A stretch of DNA of 64,000 bases from the NCBI GenBank assembly GCA_016235555.1, contig JACRKC010000114.1, positions 248,001-312,000 on the forward strand. Direction: 5' to 3'. Under the pieces are notes generated by a model. The model did no database searches. It had not been told where the DNA came from and saw nothing but the letters and a program-made list of their open reading frames with translations. Within the stretch, counting starts at the first letter, position 1. Each line of letters begins with the position of its first letter. The stretch is from Verrucomicrobiota bacterium. GTDB taxonomy: Bacteria > Verrucomicrobiota > Verrucomicrobiia > Opitutales > Opitutaceae. Of the stretch, positions 37,736 to 46,224 are shown piece after piece. The translations under genes and the position numbers were made by a program.

Positions 37736-40372
37736 ATGCCTCCAGCTGGCAGCTTTCGTTCCCCGGCCCGTCTGCCGATCGTGGTCCTTGTGGCGCTGTG
37801 CGGTCTCGCCCTCACCGCGTGGATGTGGCGCGAAGCGCGCACCCGCGAGACCCAGAGCCTCGAGGCGGAATTTGAACGGCAGGTAAACGCCCGCCACGCG
37901 CTGGTCCGCGAGACCCTTGGCGGCTATGAAGACTGCCTGCTCGCCCTCAAGCTGCTGCTCACCTACGGCGAGACGGTCGACCGCGAGGAATTCGCCGCCG
38001 CGGCCCAACAGCAGCTCTCCCGCCACCCGGGCTTCCTTGGCGTGCAATGGGCTCCCGCGGTCAGCGCTCTCCAGCGGGCCGGATGGGAAAACGCGCACAA
38101 AACCGATGTGCCCGCCGGCATCCGCGAACGCACCCGCAGCGGTGGCGATGTGCCGGTCGGCGAGCGCGATTTGTATTACCCGATCCTCTTTGCCGAGCCG
38201 CTACAGGCCAACCGCCATGTGATCGGCTCCGATGCCGCCGCGAGTCCGATCCGGGCCGATATCGCGCGGGCGCGAACCACCGGTGCGTGCGTGGTAAGCG
38301 GCCTGCTCAAGTTGGTCTACGAATCCGGCCCGAACGACGGCATCATCATGATCTGCCCGGTCACCGCCGCGCCGTCCGGGCCGGGACGCCGGTCCGACGG
38401 TGACGGGGTGCTGCTCGGCGTTTTCCGGGTGGCCGATCTGTTGATGCAGCCGTGGAACCGGGCGCCCGGGCGGTGGCTCGACGTGATGTTCATCGACGAT
38501 TCCTCCACCCGCGCCGATCGCCGCATCCTCTACACCTATGTGGTGAATGGCGGGCCGGCCCCGACCGAGCAGGAGTTCCGCCGCGGCCAGCTTCGCGAAC
38601 TCCCGCTCCAGATCTCCGGCCGCAACTGGCGCATCCTCTACCGCCCCGTCTCCGCCCCCGGGTCGAGCGAGACCGCCGTGCACCCCTACGTGATCCTGGT
38701 GGCCGGCGTGCTCATCACCACGCTCGGCACCGGCTTCCTCGCGTCGCGGCTGCGCCGCACCGAACTGATCCAGCGCGAGGTGCGGGAGCGCACGGCCGAA
38801 TTGAGCGAAAGCCGGCGGCGGCTCAGCAGCCTCATGCACGCCCTGCCCGGGATGGCCTTCCAGTGCCGGTATGAGGGGCAGGCGCTCACGGTGTTGTATG
38901 CCAGCGAAGGCGCCACCGCGCTCACCGGCTGGACGCCCGACGAGTTCGTTTCGGGTCAGGCCCAGTTTCGCGAGGTCGTGCACCCCGACGACCTCGCCCG
39001 CGTGCGCGAGCACACGGTCGCGGCGCTGCGCAGCCGCACGGACTTCGAGCAGGAATTCCGCATCCGCACGCGTGATGCGCGGGAGAAATGGGTGCTGTCC
39101 CGCGGCCGCGGCGCCGGCGATTCCGCTCGCGGCCCCGGCGTCTTCGAAGGCCTGGTGATCGACATCACCGCGCAGAAACACGCGGAGCGGGAACGCCTCA
39201 ACCTCGAGCGCCGCCTGCTCGAAGGCCAGAAGCTCGAAAGCCTCGGGCTGCTCGCGGGCGGCATCGCGCACGATTTCAACAACCTCCTCGCCACCGTCAT
39301 CGGCAATTCGAATCTCCTGCGCCTCGATCCCGCCCAGAGCGAGGCCGCGGGCCAGAAGCTCGATGCCATCGAGACCGCGGCCCAGCGCGCCTCCGACCTG
39401 TGCCGGCAGATGCTCGCCTACGCGGGCAAGGGCCGCTTCATCGTCGAGCCGACCGATCTCAGCTCGCTGGTCGAGACCCTGGTGCCGCTGCTCGATGTGT
39501 CGGTCGCCAAGCAGGCCCACCTCCGGCTGACGCTCGCCCGCGGCCTGCCGCCGGTTCGCGCCGATGCCACCCAGTTGCGCCAGATCGCGATGAATCTCGT
39601 GCTCAACGCCGCCGATGCCATCGGCGACCGCGGCGGCGAGATCGCCATCTCCACCGGCGTGATGCGCGTCGATCCCCAGATGCTGCGCGCCTGCCAGGTC
39701 GGCTCCGACCTGCCGCCGGGCGATTTCGCCTTTCTCGAAGTGCGCGACAACGGCTGCGGCATGCCCCCGGAGGTCCTCGCCCGTATTTTCGACCCGTTCT
39801 ACACCACCAAGTTTGCCGGGCGCGGCCTCGGCCTCGCCGCCGTCCTCGGCATCGTCCGCGGACATGGCGGCGCACTCTTCGTGCAAAGCGCGGTCGACCA
39901 CGGCGCGCTCTTCCGCCTGCTCCTACCGGCCGCCGGGGGCGCCACGGTCGCCAAGGCGCCGGTCGCCGCGCCCCCCTCGGACTGGAAGTTCACCGGCCGC
40001 GCGCTCGTCATCGACGACGACGAGCCCGTCCGGATCGTGGCCGCCGGCATGCTCAAGTCGATCGGCGCCTCCGTGCAGACCGTCGTCGACGGCCAGTCCG
40101 GCATCGAGGCGTTTCGCGCCAACTCCGCCGGATTCGATGTCGTCCTCCTCGACCTGCTGATGCCCGGACTCAGCGGCGAGGAGACCTTGAAAGTCCTCCG
40201 CAGCATCCGTCCCGATACCCGCGTGCTCATCATCAGCGGCTTCAGCGAGGCCGACGTCATGCAGCGTCTCGCCGACGATACCGGACCGTTCCTCTTCCTG
40301 CACAAGCCCTTCACGCGTGCCGCGCTCATCGCCGCCCTGCGCCAGTTGCTCGGCACGACTGCGCAGGAATGA
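37736..40372 (+). CDS. Hybrid sensor histidine kinase: CHASE-like sensor, PAS, kinase, receiver (paralog 2)
   Basis: An 878-residue paralog of the preceding protein with the same order of domains: TM1 near residues 12-34, CHASE-like periplasmic domain to about 315, TM2 near 320-340, PAS, kinase with His512 in GGIAHDFNNLL, HATPase (NLVLNAADAI, DNGCGM, GRGLGLAAVLG) and a receiver with Asp806. The kinase and receiver parts are close in sequence to paralog 1, while the sensor parts diverge, as expected of duplication followed by change of signal. The ATG at 37736 is preferred to a TTG at 37700. The stop lies in a GGGAG-type repeat. Confidence 0.88.
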   Translation: MPPAGSFRSPARLPIVVLVALCGLALTAWMWREARTRETQSLEAEFERQVNARHALVRETLGGYEDCLLALKLLLTYGETVDREEFAAAAQQQLSRHPGFLGVQWAPAVSALQRAGWENAHKTDVPAGIRERTRSGGDVPVGERDLYYPILFAEPLQANRHVIGSDAAASPIRADIARARTTGACVVSGLLKLVYESGPNDGIIMICPVTAAPSGPGRRSDGDGVLLGVFRVADLLMQPWNRAPGRWLDVMFIDDSSTRADRRILYTYVVNGGPAPTEQEFRRGQLRELPLQISGRNWRILYRPVSAPGSSETAVHPYVILVAGVLITTLGTGFLASRLRRTELIQREVRERTAELSESRRRLSSLMHALPGMAFQCRYEGQALTVLYASEGATALTGWTPDEFVSGQAQFREVVHPDDLARVREHTVAALRSRTDFEQEFRIRTRDAREKWVLSRGRGAGDSARGPGVFEGLVIDITAQKHAERERLNLERRLLEGQKLESLGLLAGGIAHDFNNLLATVIGNSNLLRLDPAQSEAAGQKLDAIETAAQRASDLCRQMLAYAGKGRFIVEPTDLSSLVETLVPLLDVSVAKQAHLRLTLARGLPPVRADATQLRQIAMNLVLNAADAIGDRGGEIAISTGVMRVDPQMLRACQVGSDLPPGDFAFLEVRDNGCGMPPEVLARIFDPFYTTKFAGRGLGLAAVLGIVRGHGGALFVQSAVDHGALFRLLLPAAGGATVAKAPVAAPPSDWKFTGRALVIDDDEPVRIVAAGMLKSIGASVQTVVDGQSGIEAFRANSAGFDVVLLDLLMPGLSGEETLKVLRSIRPDTRVLIISGFSEADVMQRLADDTGPFLFLHKPFTRAALIAALRQLLGTTAQE

Positions 40373-40442
40373 GGGAGTGAGGGGTTGAGCAACGAGAGAG
40401 CGTTCAGCTTCTTTTCCCTCGCTCCCTCAGTCCCTCACTCCC
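40371..40442. repeat. GGGAGTGAGGG inverted repeat
   Basis: GAGGGAGTGAGGGG at 40371-40384 faces TCCCTCACTCCC at about 40430-40442, with a second CCCTCGCTCCCTC just before it. It overlaps the stop codon of paralog 2 and fills the gap to the next gene. It resembles 26092-26200. Confidence 0.6.
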
Positions 40443-40461
40443 TTTTCCCTTTCCCCCGACC

Positions 40462-40809
40462 ATGCGCCTGCCCGCCCTCCGCACCTACGCGCTCTCGCTC
40501 CCGCAGACCACGGTGGTGAAGCAGTGGGGCGAACACCTCGTGTTCAAAGTGGCCGGCAAGATGTTTCTGATCATCGGACTCGATGGCCAGCTCGTCGACG
40601 GCGTCACGCTCAAGTGCGCCCCCGAGGAATTCGACGCGCTCACCGACATCGATGGCATCACGCAGGCACCCTATTGCGCCAAGCGTCATTGGGTGCGCGT
40701 CGGCGACCTCGGCGCTCTGCCCGCCGTCGAACTCGAACGGCTGATCCGCCACAGCTACGACCTGGTCGTCGCCAAGCTCCCAAAGAAGCTGCAGGCCACC
40801 CTGCGATAA
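40462..40809 (+). CDS. MmcQ/YjbR-family protein
   Basis: A 115-residue protein of the CyaY-like fold. The opening ALSLPQTTVVKQWGEHLVFKV, the GKMFLIIGLD strand, and the C-terminal WVRVGD and LIRHSYDLVVAKLPKK are typical of MmcQ/YjbR proteins, described as DNA-binding-like but without a firm role. It stands between a repeat and MITE-like copy 2. The whole family length is present. Confidence 0.85.
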   Translation: MRLPALRTYALSLPQTTVVKQWGEHLVFKVAGKMFLIIGLDGQLVDGVTLKCAPEEFDALTDIDGITQAPYCAKRHWVRVGDLGALPAVELERLIRHSYDLVVAKLPKKLQATLR

Positions 40810-40817
40810 GGCCGGCT

Positions 40818-40969
40818 GGGCGCATCTCACTTTCTTGCAGCGAGGCGAAAGGTGGGCCGGCCGCTCCGCGGGCGGCCAGGGGTGAGTGAAAACTAAAGTC
40901 AACTGGCCGGGCGCGGAGCGCCCGGCCCACCCTCTGGTGTGGGCACTTCGCAGAAAACTGAGATGCGCC
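40818..40969. mobile_element. MITE-like palindromic element, copy 2 (family A), with flanking direct repeats
   Basis: The ends are GGGCGCATCTCAC (40818-40830) and CTGAGATGCGCC (ending 40969). The flanking direct repeat is AGGCCGGCT at 40809-40817 and 40970-40978. Relative to copy 1 (604-756) it is inverted and clearly homologous along its length, including CGGCCGCTCCGCGG and its counterpart. It lies between the MmcQ-like and MFS genes, and its presence argues for the downstream MFS start. Confidence 0.75.
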
Positions 40970-41037
40970 AGGCCGGCTCGAACCGCCGTTTGAGCCTTGG
41001 CGTTTTCCCGCCAGGCGTTTTTCGTCTCCGCCTCAAC

Positions 41038-42363
41038 GTGTCGACCACTGCCGATCCCACCACCCAGCGCCCTGTCTCCCTCGGCGTGATTTTTCTCACG
41101 CTCTACATTGATCTCATCGGCTTCTCGATTGGGTTTCCGCTGGGGCCGGACCTGCTCGACTACTACCTCAAACTCGAAGGCCACAGCGGCGCACTCGGCT
41201 GGCTCGTCGCCCAATCCGCCGCCTTCGCCCACCTCCTGGGCAAGGACGAGAACTTTGCCGCGGTCCTCTTCGGCGGCGCCGTCACGTCGGTGTTCTCCAT
41301 CCTGCAGTTCGTCTTCGCCCCGCTGTGGGGTTCGCTCAGCGACCGCCTGGGACGACGCGACGTCCTCCGCTGGACCGTCGCGGGCAACGCCCTCGGTTAT
41401 CTCGTCTGGGTGCTGAGCGGCTCGTTCTGGCTGTTCGTGCTCTCTCGGGTCATCAGTGGCGCCTTCTCGGGCAACCTCTCAGTCGCCACCGCGGCGGTGG
41501 CCGATGTGACGACGCGCCAGGAACGCTCCAAAGCCATGGGCCTCGTCGGCGCGGCCTTCGGCCTCGGCCTCGTCACCGGCCCGACCATCGGCGCGTTGCT
41601 TGTCCGCTACAATCTCCTCGAACTTTACCCCGCGCTCGGAAAGTTGGGCATCAATCCGTTCTCCGTCCCCGCGCTCGTGGCGCTGGCCCTCTGCCTCATC
41701 AATCTCGTTTGGATCACCGCGCGTTTCAACGAGACGCTCACCGCCGCGGCCCGCGCCCAGCCGCGCGAAAAACGCGAGCGCAACCCGCTCCGCGCCATCC
41801 TCTCGCTCGACAACGCCGCCGTGCGCCGCGTCAACTTCGTCGCCTTCACCTTCTCGATCGCGTTCGTCGCGATGGAGGTCTCGATCACGTTCCTCACGGC
41901 GCAACGCTTCGGCTACACCGCCCGGCAGAACGGCCTGCTCCTCGGCTTCCTCGGCGTCTGCTCCATCATCACGCAGGGCTACATCGTCCGGAAGATCCTG
42001 AAGCCCGCCAATGAAACGCGGGTGCTCGCCGCGGGCCTCGCCCTCTCCGGCGTTGGACTGCTGATCGTCGGCTTCGCCGGCCAACCCTGGGTGATCTACA
42101 CGGGCCTCGCGGTGCTCGCCTGCGGCGCCGGCCTGGTCAATCCCTCCTCCACCGGCCTCATCTCCCTCTACAGCGGCGCCAATGAGCAGGGCCGCGTGCT
42201 CGGGGTGTTCCGCTCGCTCGGTTCGCTGTCGCGCGCATTCACGCCGATCCTGGCCGGCGCCGTGTTCTGGTTGTTCGGCGCCCACGCTCTCTTTGTCGCG
42301 AGCGCGATTCTCGCGGGCATCGCGTTTGCGCTCTGCCGTTCGCTGCCTGAACCGGAGACATGA
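41038..42363 (+). CDS. Major facilitator superfamily exporter (tetracycline-resistance-like)
   Basis: A 441-residue protein with about 12 membrane segments. The loop 2-3 motif GSLSDRLGRRDVL and the motif C-like GLVTGPTIGALL in TM5 are typical of drug/H+ antiporters of the TetA-like group. The substrate is unknown. The GTG at 41038 is chosen because upstream in-frame codons lie in the MITE-like element. The stop overlaps the start of the aspartic-protease gene (ATGA), so the two are translationally coupled. Confidence 0.85.
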   Translation: MSTTADPTTQRPVSLGVIFLTLYIDLIGFSIGFPLGPDLLDYYLKLEGHSGALGWLVAQSAAFAHLLGKDENFAAVLFGGAVTSVFSILQFVFAPLWGSLSDRLGRRDVLRWTVAGNALGYLVWVLSGSFWLFVLSRVISGAFSGNLSVATAAVADVTTRQERSKAMGLVGAAFGLGLVTGPTIGALLVRYNLLELYPALGKLGINPFSVPALVALALCLINLVWITARFNETLTAAARAQPREKRERNPLRAILSLDNAAVRRVNFVAFTFSIAFVAMEVSITFLTAQRFGYTARQNGLLLGFLGVCSIITQGYIVRKILKPANETRVLAAGLALSGVGLLIVGFAGQPWVIYTGLAVLACGAGLVNPSSTGLISLYSGANEQGRVLGVFRSLGSLSRAFTPILAGAVFWLFGAHALFVASAILAGIAFALCRSLPEPET

Positions 42364-43616
42364 GCGCTGAAGACCGAGTGCAGCGAACAGAAGGTGGCGC
42401 ACGCCGCCCCGAGCGCCGGATTCCGACTTCGGTTCTCCGTCCCCTGTTCTCCGTCTTCTGTCTTCTGCTCTCCGGCTGCACCGCCCTGCCGTTGCCCTTC
42501 AGCCGTCCCCCGCCCCGCCCGGGCCGCACGACGCTGGGTGCGCCAATGGTCACGCTGCCCGCGCAGAGCCTGGGCCACTATCTCATCGTCGAGGCCCGGT
42601 GGGATCGCTCCGCCTCCTTCAACTTCCTGGTCGACACCGGCGCGTCGGTCACCCTCGTGAGCCCGGCCATCGCCCGCCGCTACGGCACCCGGAAAGCCGC
42701 TCCGGTCGAGACACCCCGCGTGCAGGTCAAGTCGGCGGATGGCCGGTTCACCGAACTCCCCGCTGCCACGCTGGACCGCCTCGTGTTTGGCGAACTGCGC
42801 TTCGACGAGGTGCCGGTGCTCGTCTATGACTGCGCGCCACTTTCCGCCCACCTCGGGATCAAGATTGACGGCGTCCTCGGGTTCCCGCTGTTCCGCGAGA
42901 CCCTGCTGACGCTCGATTACCCCCAAAGCCGTGTGATCGTGCGCCGCGCCGACGCCAAGGTTCTCCTCCCGGGCACGCCCATCCCCGTCGACGATTCCAA
43001 CAAGACGCCGCTGGTGCGCGTGCAACTCGGCGACCGGACGCTGGTCGCGCTCATCGACTCCGGCAGCGATGCGTCGCTCAGCCTCAACCCCGTCGGCCTC
43101 GAGCCCGGATTCGCCATCGCCCCGCGCGCGGGCGCCATGGCCAGCACCCTGACCGGCGACCGGCCGCAGCAAGTGGCCCGCCTCGCCGACACCCTCGCGA
43201 TCGCGGGCTACGAGTTGCCGCGCCCGATTGTCGAACTCACCGACGAACTCTCCGCGCTGGGGGGCGGCATCCTGCGCCACTTCACCGTCACGTTCGACCA
43301 GCAGCACGACCGCGTGACGTTCTTCCGCGATCAACGTGCACCGATTCCGACGCCGCCCCGCCGCAGCGCCGGAGTGAGCTTCACCCGCACGCCGGCCTAC
43401 TGGCGCGTCGCGAGCGTGATCCCCGGCTCGCCGGCCGATCAGGCGCACATGGAGCCCGGCGATCTCGTCACGCGCATCAACGGCGAACACGTGGCCAAAT
43501 GGGACCTCCGGCGTTACGAAGAACTCGTCGCCACCGCCCGCACGATCACGTGCACCCTGCTCTACGGCTCGACCGAGGCGCCGACGACCTTCGACACGTT
43601 CGAACTCGTGCCGTAG
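42360..43616 (+). CDS. Lipoprotein with two retropepsin-like aspartic protease domains and a PDZ domain
   Basis: A 418-residue predicted lipoprotein with the lipobox LLLSGC near residue 40. Two aspartyl protease half-domains are visible: FNFLVDTGAS (about residues 87-96) and LVALIDSGSD (about 230-239), each with the DTG/DSG catalytic aspartate. A C-terminal PDZ domain (from about residue 345) contains VIPGSPADQAHMEPGDLVTRING. It may process or bind envelope proteins in the periplasm. Translation is coupled to the MFS gene. The leader region is encoded by a TCTTCTGTCTTC-type repeat. Confidence 0.82.
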   Translation: MSAEDRVQRTEGGARRPERRIPTSVLRPLFSVFCLLLSGCTALPLPFSRPPPRPGRTTLGAPMVTLPAQSLGHYLIVEARWDRSASFNFLVDTGASVTLVSPAIARRYGTRKAAPVETPRVQVKSADGRFTELPAATLDRLVFGELRFDEVPVLVYDCAPLSAHLGIKIDGVLGFPLFRETLLTLDYPQSRVIVRRADAKVLLPGTPIPVDDSNKTPLVRVQLGDRTLVALIDSGSDASLSLNPVGLEPGFAIAPRAGAMASTLTGDRPQQVARLADTLAIAGYELPRPIVELTDELSALGGGILRHFTVTFDQQHDRVTFFRDQRAPIPTPPRRSAGVSFTRTPAYWRVASVIPGSPADQAHMEPGDLVTRINGEHVAKWDLRRYEELVATARTITCTLLYGSTEAPTTFDTFELVP

Positions 43617-43941
43617 CGGGCGCGGAACGACCGGCCCGGAGGTCCGGCCCTCCTTCGAGCAACCTTTTTCGACGCCCTCTGACCGCAGACACCTTCACGG
43701 CCATTCGCCCCGTAGCCGCGAGCGCCGGCGAGTGGTCAACCGCAATTCGGACAGCAAGGCGCGGAAGCGCAGAAAGTGAGAAAGCACGCTTCCCCTCCTT
43801 CCCGACCTTCCGGCTCAAGCAATCGCCGCCCGTTTCGCGAAGACCAGGATCTCGCGAGCGCGGCGTGGACTCTGCTTGCGTAGCTCCCCGCGTCGCGGGC
43901 AACCTCGGCGCGCTTTCCACCGCGTTCCGCCGCCTCCCACC
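43617..43941. other. Gene-free interval between two exported-protein genes
   Basis: A 325-bp stretch with a weak G+C-rich hairpin (CCGGCCCGGAGGTCCGG near 43631) followed by a short T-run at 43664-43668, which might end transcription of the protease gene. A GGCGCGGAAGCGCAGAAAG-type repeat lies near 43760. No protein or RNA gene was recognised. Confidence 0.4.
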
Positions 43942-45546
43942 ATGCGCTCCCCCGCCCGCTTCCTTCGTTTCGCTCTTCTCGGTCTCGCCACCTCGTGCCT
44001 CACGCTCGCGCAGACCGGGCCGTTGACCGACTTCAAGAAACAGGTCGTCGACGACGTCGAATCGATGCGGAAGCAGACGCAGGTCATGGTCGACACCGTG
44101 TTCAGCTTCGCGGAGCTCGGCTTCCAGGAATTCGAGACCTCGAAATATCTCACCGCCCTGCTCGAGGCCGAAGGCTTCAAGATCGAACGTGGCGTCGGTG
44201 GCGTGCCCACCGCATGGACCGCCTCGTGGGGTTCGGGCAAGCCCGTGATCTCGCTCGGCTCCGACATCGATTGCATTCCGCAGGCTTCGCAGAAACCCGG
44301 CGTCGCCTACCACGATCCGATCCTCGCCGGCGCGCCCGGCCACGGCGAAGGCCACAACTCCGGCCAGCCGCTCAATCTCACCGCCGCGTTTGCCGTGAAG
44401 CGGTTCCTCGAACGCGCCAGGCTCCCCGGCACGATCAAACTCTGGCCCGGCGTGGCCGAGGAACAGCTCGGCGGCAAGGCGCAGCTTGTGCGCACGGGCG
44501 CGTTCAAGGATGTGGACGTCGCGATCTTCAGCCACGTCGACAACGAGTTTCGCGTGCAGTGGGGGACCGGCAACGGCACCGGGCTCATCTCCATCGAGTA
44601 TGCCTTCGCCGGGGAAAGCGCGCACGCCGCCGGCGCGCCGTGGCGCGGGCGCAGCGCGCTCGACGGCGTGGAACTCATGAACATCGGCTGGAACTACCGC
44701 CGCGAGCACCTCCGCCTCCAGCAGCGCTCGCACTACGTGGTCACCAACGGCGGCGACCAGCCCAACGTCGTGCCGCAGAACGCGAGCGTGTGGTATTATT
44801 TCCGCGAACTCGATTACGAGCGCATCGTCGGCCTCCGCGAGATCGGCGACACCATTGCCAAGGCCGCCGCGGCGATGAGCAACACCACCGTCACCTCGCG
44901 CGTGCTCGGCACCGCGTGGCCGCAGCATTTCAACAAGCCCGTCGCCGAGGCCATGAACGAAAACATCAAGGCCGTCGGCCTCCCGAAGTGGACCGATGCC
45001 GACCAGAAGCTCGCACGCGCGTTGCAGGGCGAACTCAAGTCCCCGATCACCGGCCTCACCCTCGCGCTCAAGGGTCTCCAAGGCCCGGCCACCGACGAGA
45101 CGCGCAACGGCGGCTCCGACGACATCGGCGACGTTTCGTGGACCGTCCCGACCGTCACGCTCCGCTATCCCGCCAACATCCCCGGCCTCCCCGGCCACAA
45201 CTGGGCCAACGCGATCGCGATGGCCACGCCCATCGCGCACAAAGGCACGACCGCCGGCGCCAAGGTGCTCGCCATGACAATGGTCGATCTCTTCACCAAG
45301 CCCGAGCTCGTCGCGAAGTCGTGGGAGTATTTCCGCAAGGAGCAGACGAAGGACCGGAAATACCAGCCGCTGATCGGCCCCAACGACAAACCGGCCATCT
45401 GGCTCAACACGCGCATCATGGCCGACCACCGCGCCGCGATGAAAAAATTTTACTACGACCCGTCGAAATACGACACCTACCTCGAACAACTCGGCATCAC
45501 CTACCCGACCGTCCGCCAAGGCACGGGTGAAGCCGCAAAAAAGTAG
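43942..45546 (+). CDS. Exported M20-family amidohydrolase (aminobenzoyl-glutamate hydrolase-like)
   Basis: A 534-residue M20D peptidase-like protein with a signal peptide (FLRFALLGLATSCLTLAQ). It shows SLGSDIDCIPQ, GHGEGHNSG (a His-rich metal-binding block), KLWPGVAEEQLGGKAQ with the catalytic glutamate pair, and FAGESAHAAGAPWRGRSALD in the dimerisation domain. These match AbgB-type amidohydrolases that remove amino acids or acyl groups from amides. The ATG at 43942 gives the signal peptide; an in-frame start at 43876 adds an unrelated Arg/Pro-rich extension. Confidence 0.87.
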   Translation: MRSPARFLRFALLGLATSCLTLAQTGPLTDFKKQVVDDVESMRKQTQVMVDTVFSFAELGFQEFETSKYLTALLEAEGFKIERGVGGVPTAWTASWGSGKPVISLGSDIDCIPQASQKPGVAYHDPILAGAPGHGEGHNSGQPLNLTAAFAVKRFLERARLPGTIKLWPGVAEEQLGGKAQLVRTGAFKDVDVAIFSHVDNEFRVQWGTGNGTGLISIEYAFAGESAHAAGAPWRGRSALDGVELMNIGWNYRREHLRLQQRSHYVVTNGGDQPNVVPQNASVWYYFRELDYERIVGLREIGDTIAKAAAAMSNTTVTSRVLGTAWPQHFNKPVAEAMNENIKAVGLPKWTDADQKLARALQGELKSPITGLTLALKGLQGPATDETRNGGSDDIGDVSWTVPTVTLRYPANIPGLPGHNWANAIAMATPIAHKGTTAGAKVLAMTMVDLFTKPELVAKSWEYFRKEQTKDRKYQPLIGPNDKPAIWLNTRIMADHRAAMKKFYYDPSKYDTYLEQLGITYPTVRQGTGEAAKK

Positions 45547-45555
45547 CCCAACCGT

Positions 45556-45840
45556 AGGGCGCAACTCAGGTTCCTCGCCAGCCAACCGGCGCCCCGCCCG
45601 AGCGGGGCATGACGTGGATCGAGGTGGAGCGCGTTGCCCCCAACGCGCTTTTTGTGGCACGGGCTTTCCAGCCCATGTTCGTCAAAGATTGGAGAGCCCA
45701 AGCCACGTCCTCCGAGCCAGCGCGTGGTGGGCGATGCGCTCCACCTCGCCAGCCGTCCATCTGCCTTCGCCGAGATTACGACGGACAGGCAGGGCCTCAC
45801 TCCACGCTCGCCCGCGTGCGGCGCACCTCTCACGTTCGGC
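45556..45840. repeat. Composite intergenic repeat region
   Basis: Contains GGGCGCAACTCAGGTTCCTC near 45557, which resembles one end of family A, GGTGGAGCGCGTT with its partner GCGCTCCACCTCGCC about 115 bp further on, and GTGGCACGGGCTTTCCAGCC facing GGAGAGCCCAAGCCAC. The region is gene-free; an in-frame extension of the next gene through it encodes no recognisable domain. Confidence 0.5.
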
Positions 45841-45845
45841 AGAAG

Positions 45846-46199
45846 ATGAACGTCCGACGCGACGACGAAGAAGCCGATGAGCATTCGACGGCCTTGGGCG
45901 CCATGGACTGCGCTGCGGGTGAAGTTCTTCGTAAACGCGCGTCATACGAAAACGAGGGGCCGCGCGATTCTGCTCTCCTGCGTTGGCTGAAGTTCGCGGC
46001 GATTCTCATCGTCCTTCCGGTCATCTTTGGCGTTGGACTTGCCGTGGAAGAGTATTTCCGCGTGGAGGACGACGAGGCCCCGCTCGTGATGCAGAGCGAT
46101 GCCTGGCTGATGGTGAGGTTTAAGATCGGAGCGGCCGTCGGCACCGCGGTAGGATTGGCTTACGTCGTGCGGTGTATCCTCAAAAAGGAAGACCCGTGA
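45846..46199 (+). CDS. Small membrane protein of unknown function
   Basis: A 117-residue protein. A charged N-terminus (MNVRRDDEEADEHS) is followed by two membrane segments, LKFAAILIVLPVIFGVGLAV (about residues 49-68) and AAVGTAVGLAYVVRCIL (about 95-111), with a lysine-rich end. The ATG at 45846 is chosen because upstream in-frame sequence is repeat DNA. Codon use is less G+C-biased than neighbouring genes. The family was not recognised. Confidence 0.5.
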   Translation: MNVRRDDEEADEHSTALGAMDCAAGEVLRKRASYENEGPRDSALLRWLKFAAILIVLPVIFGVGLAVEEYFRVEDDEAPLVMQSDAWLMVRFKIGAAVGTAVGLAYVVRCILKKEDP

Positions 46200-46224
46200 A
46201 AGCAAAGCCGACGAAGCGCCCGCA

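Noticed and set aside
45609-45845. N-terminal extension of the small membrane protein gene to 45609
   Set aside because: The extension lies in repeat DNA and encodes no domain or signal peptide; the ATG at 45846 gives a sensible protein.
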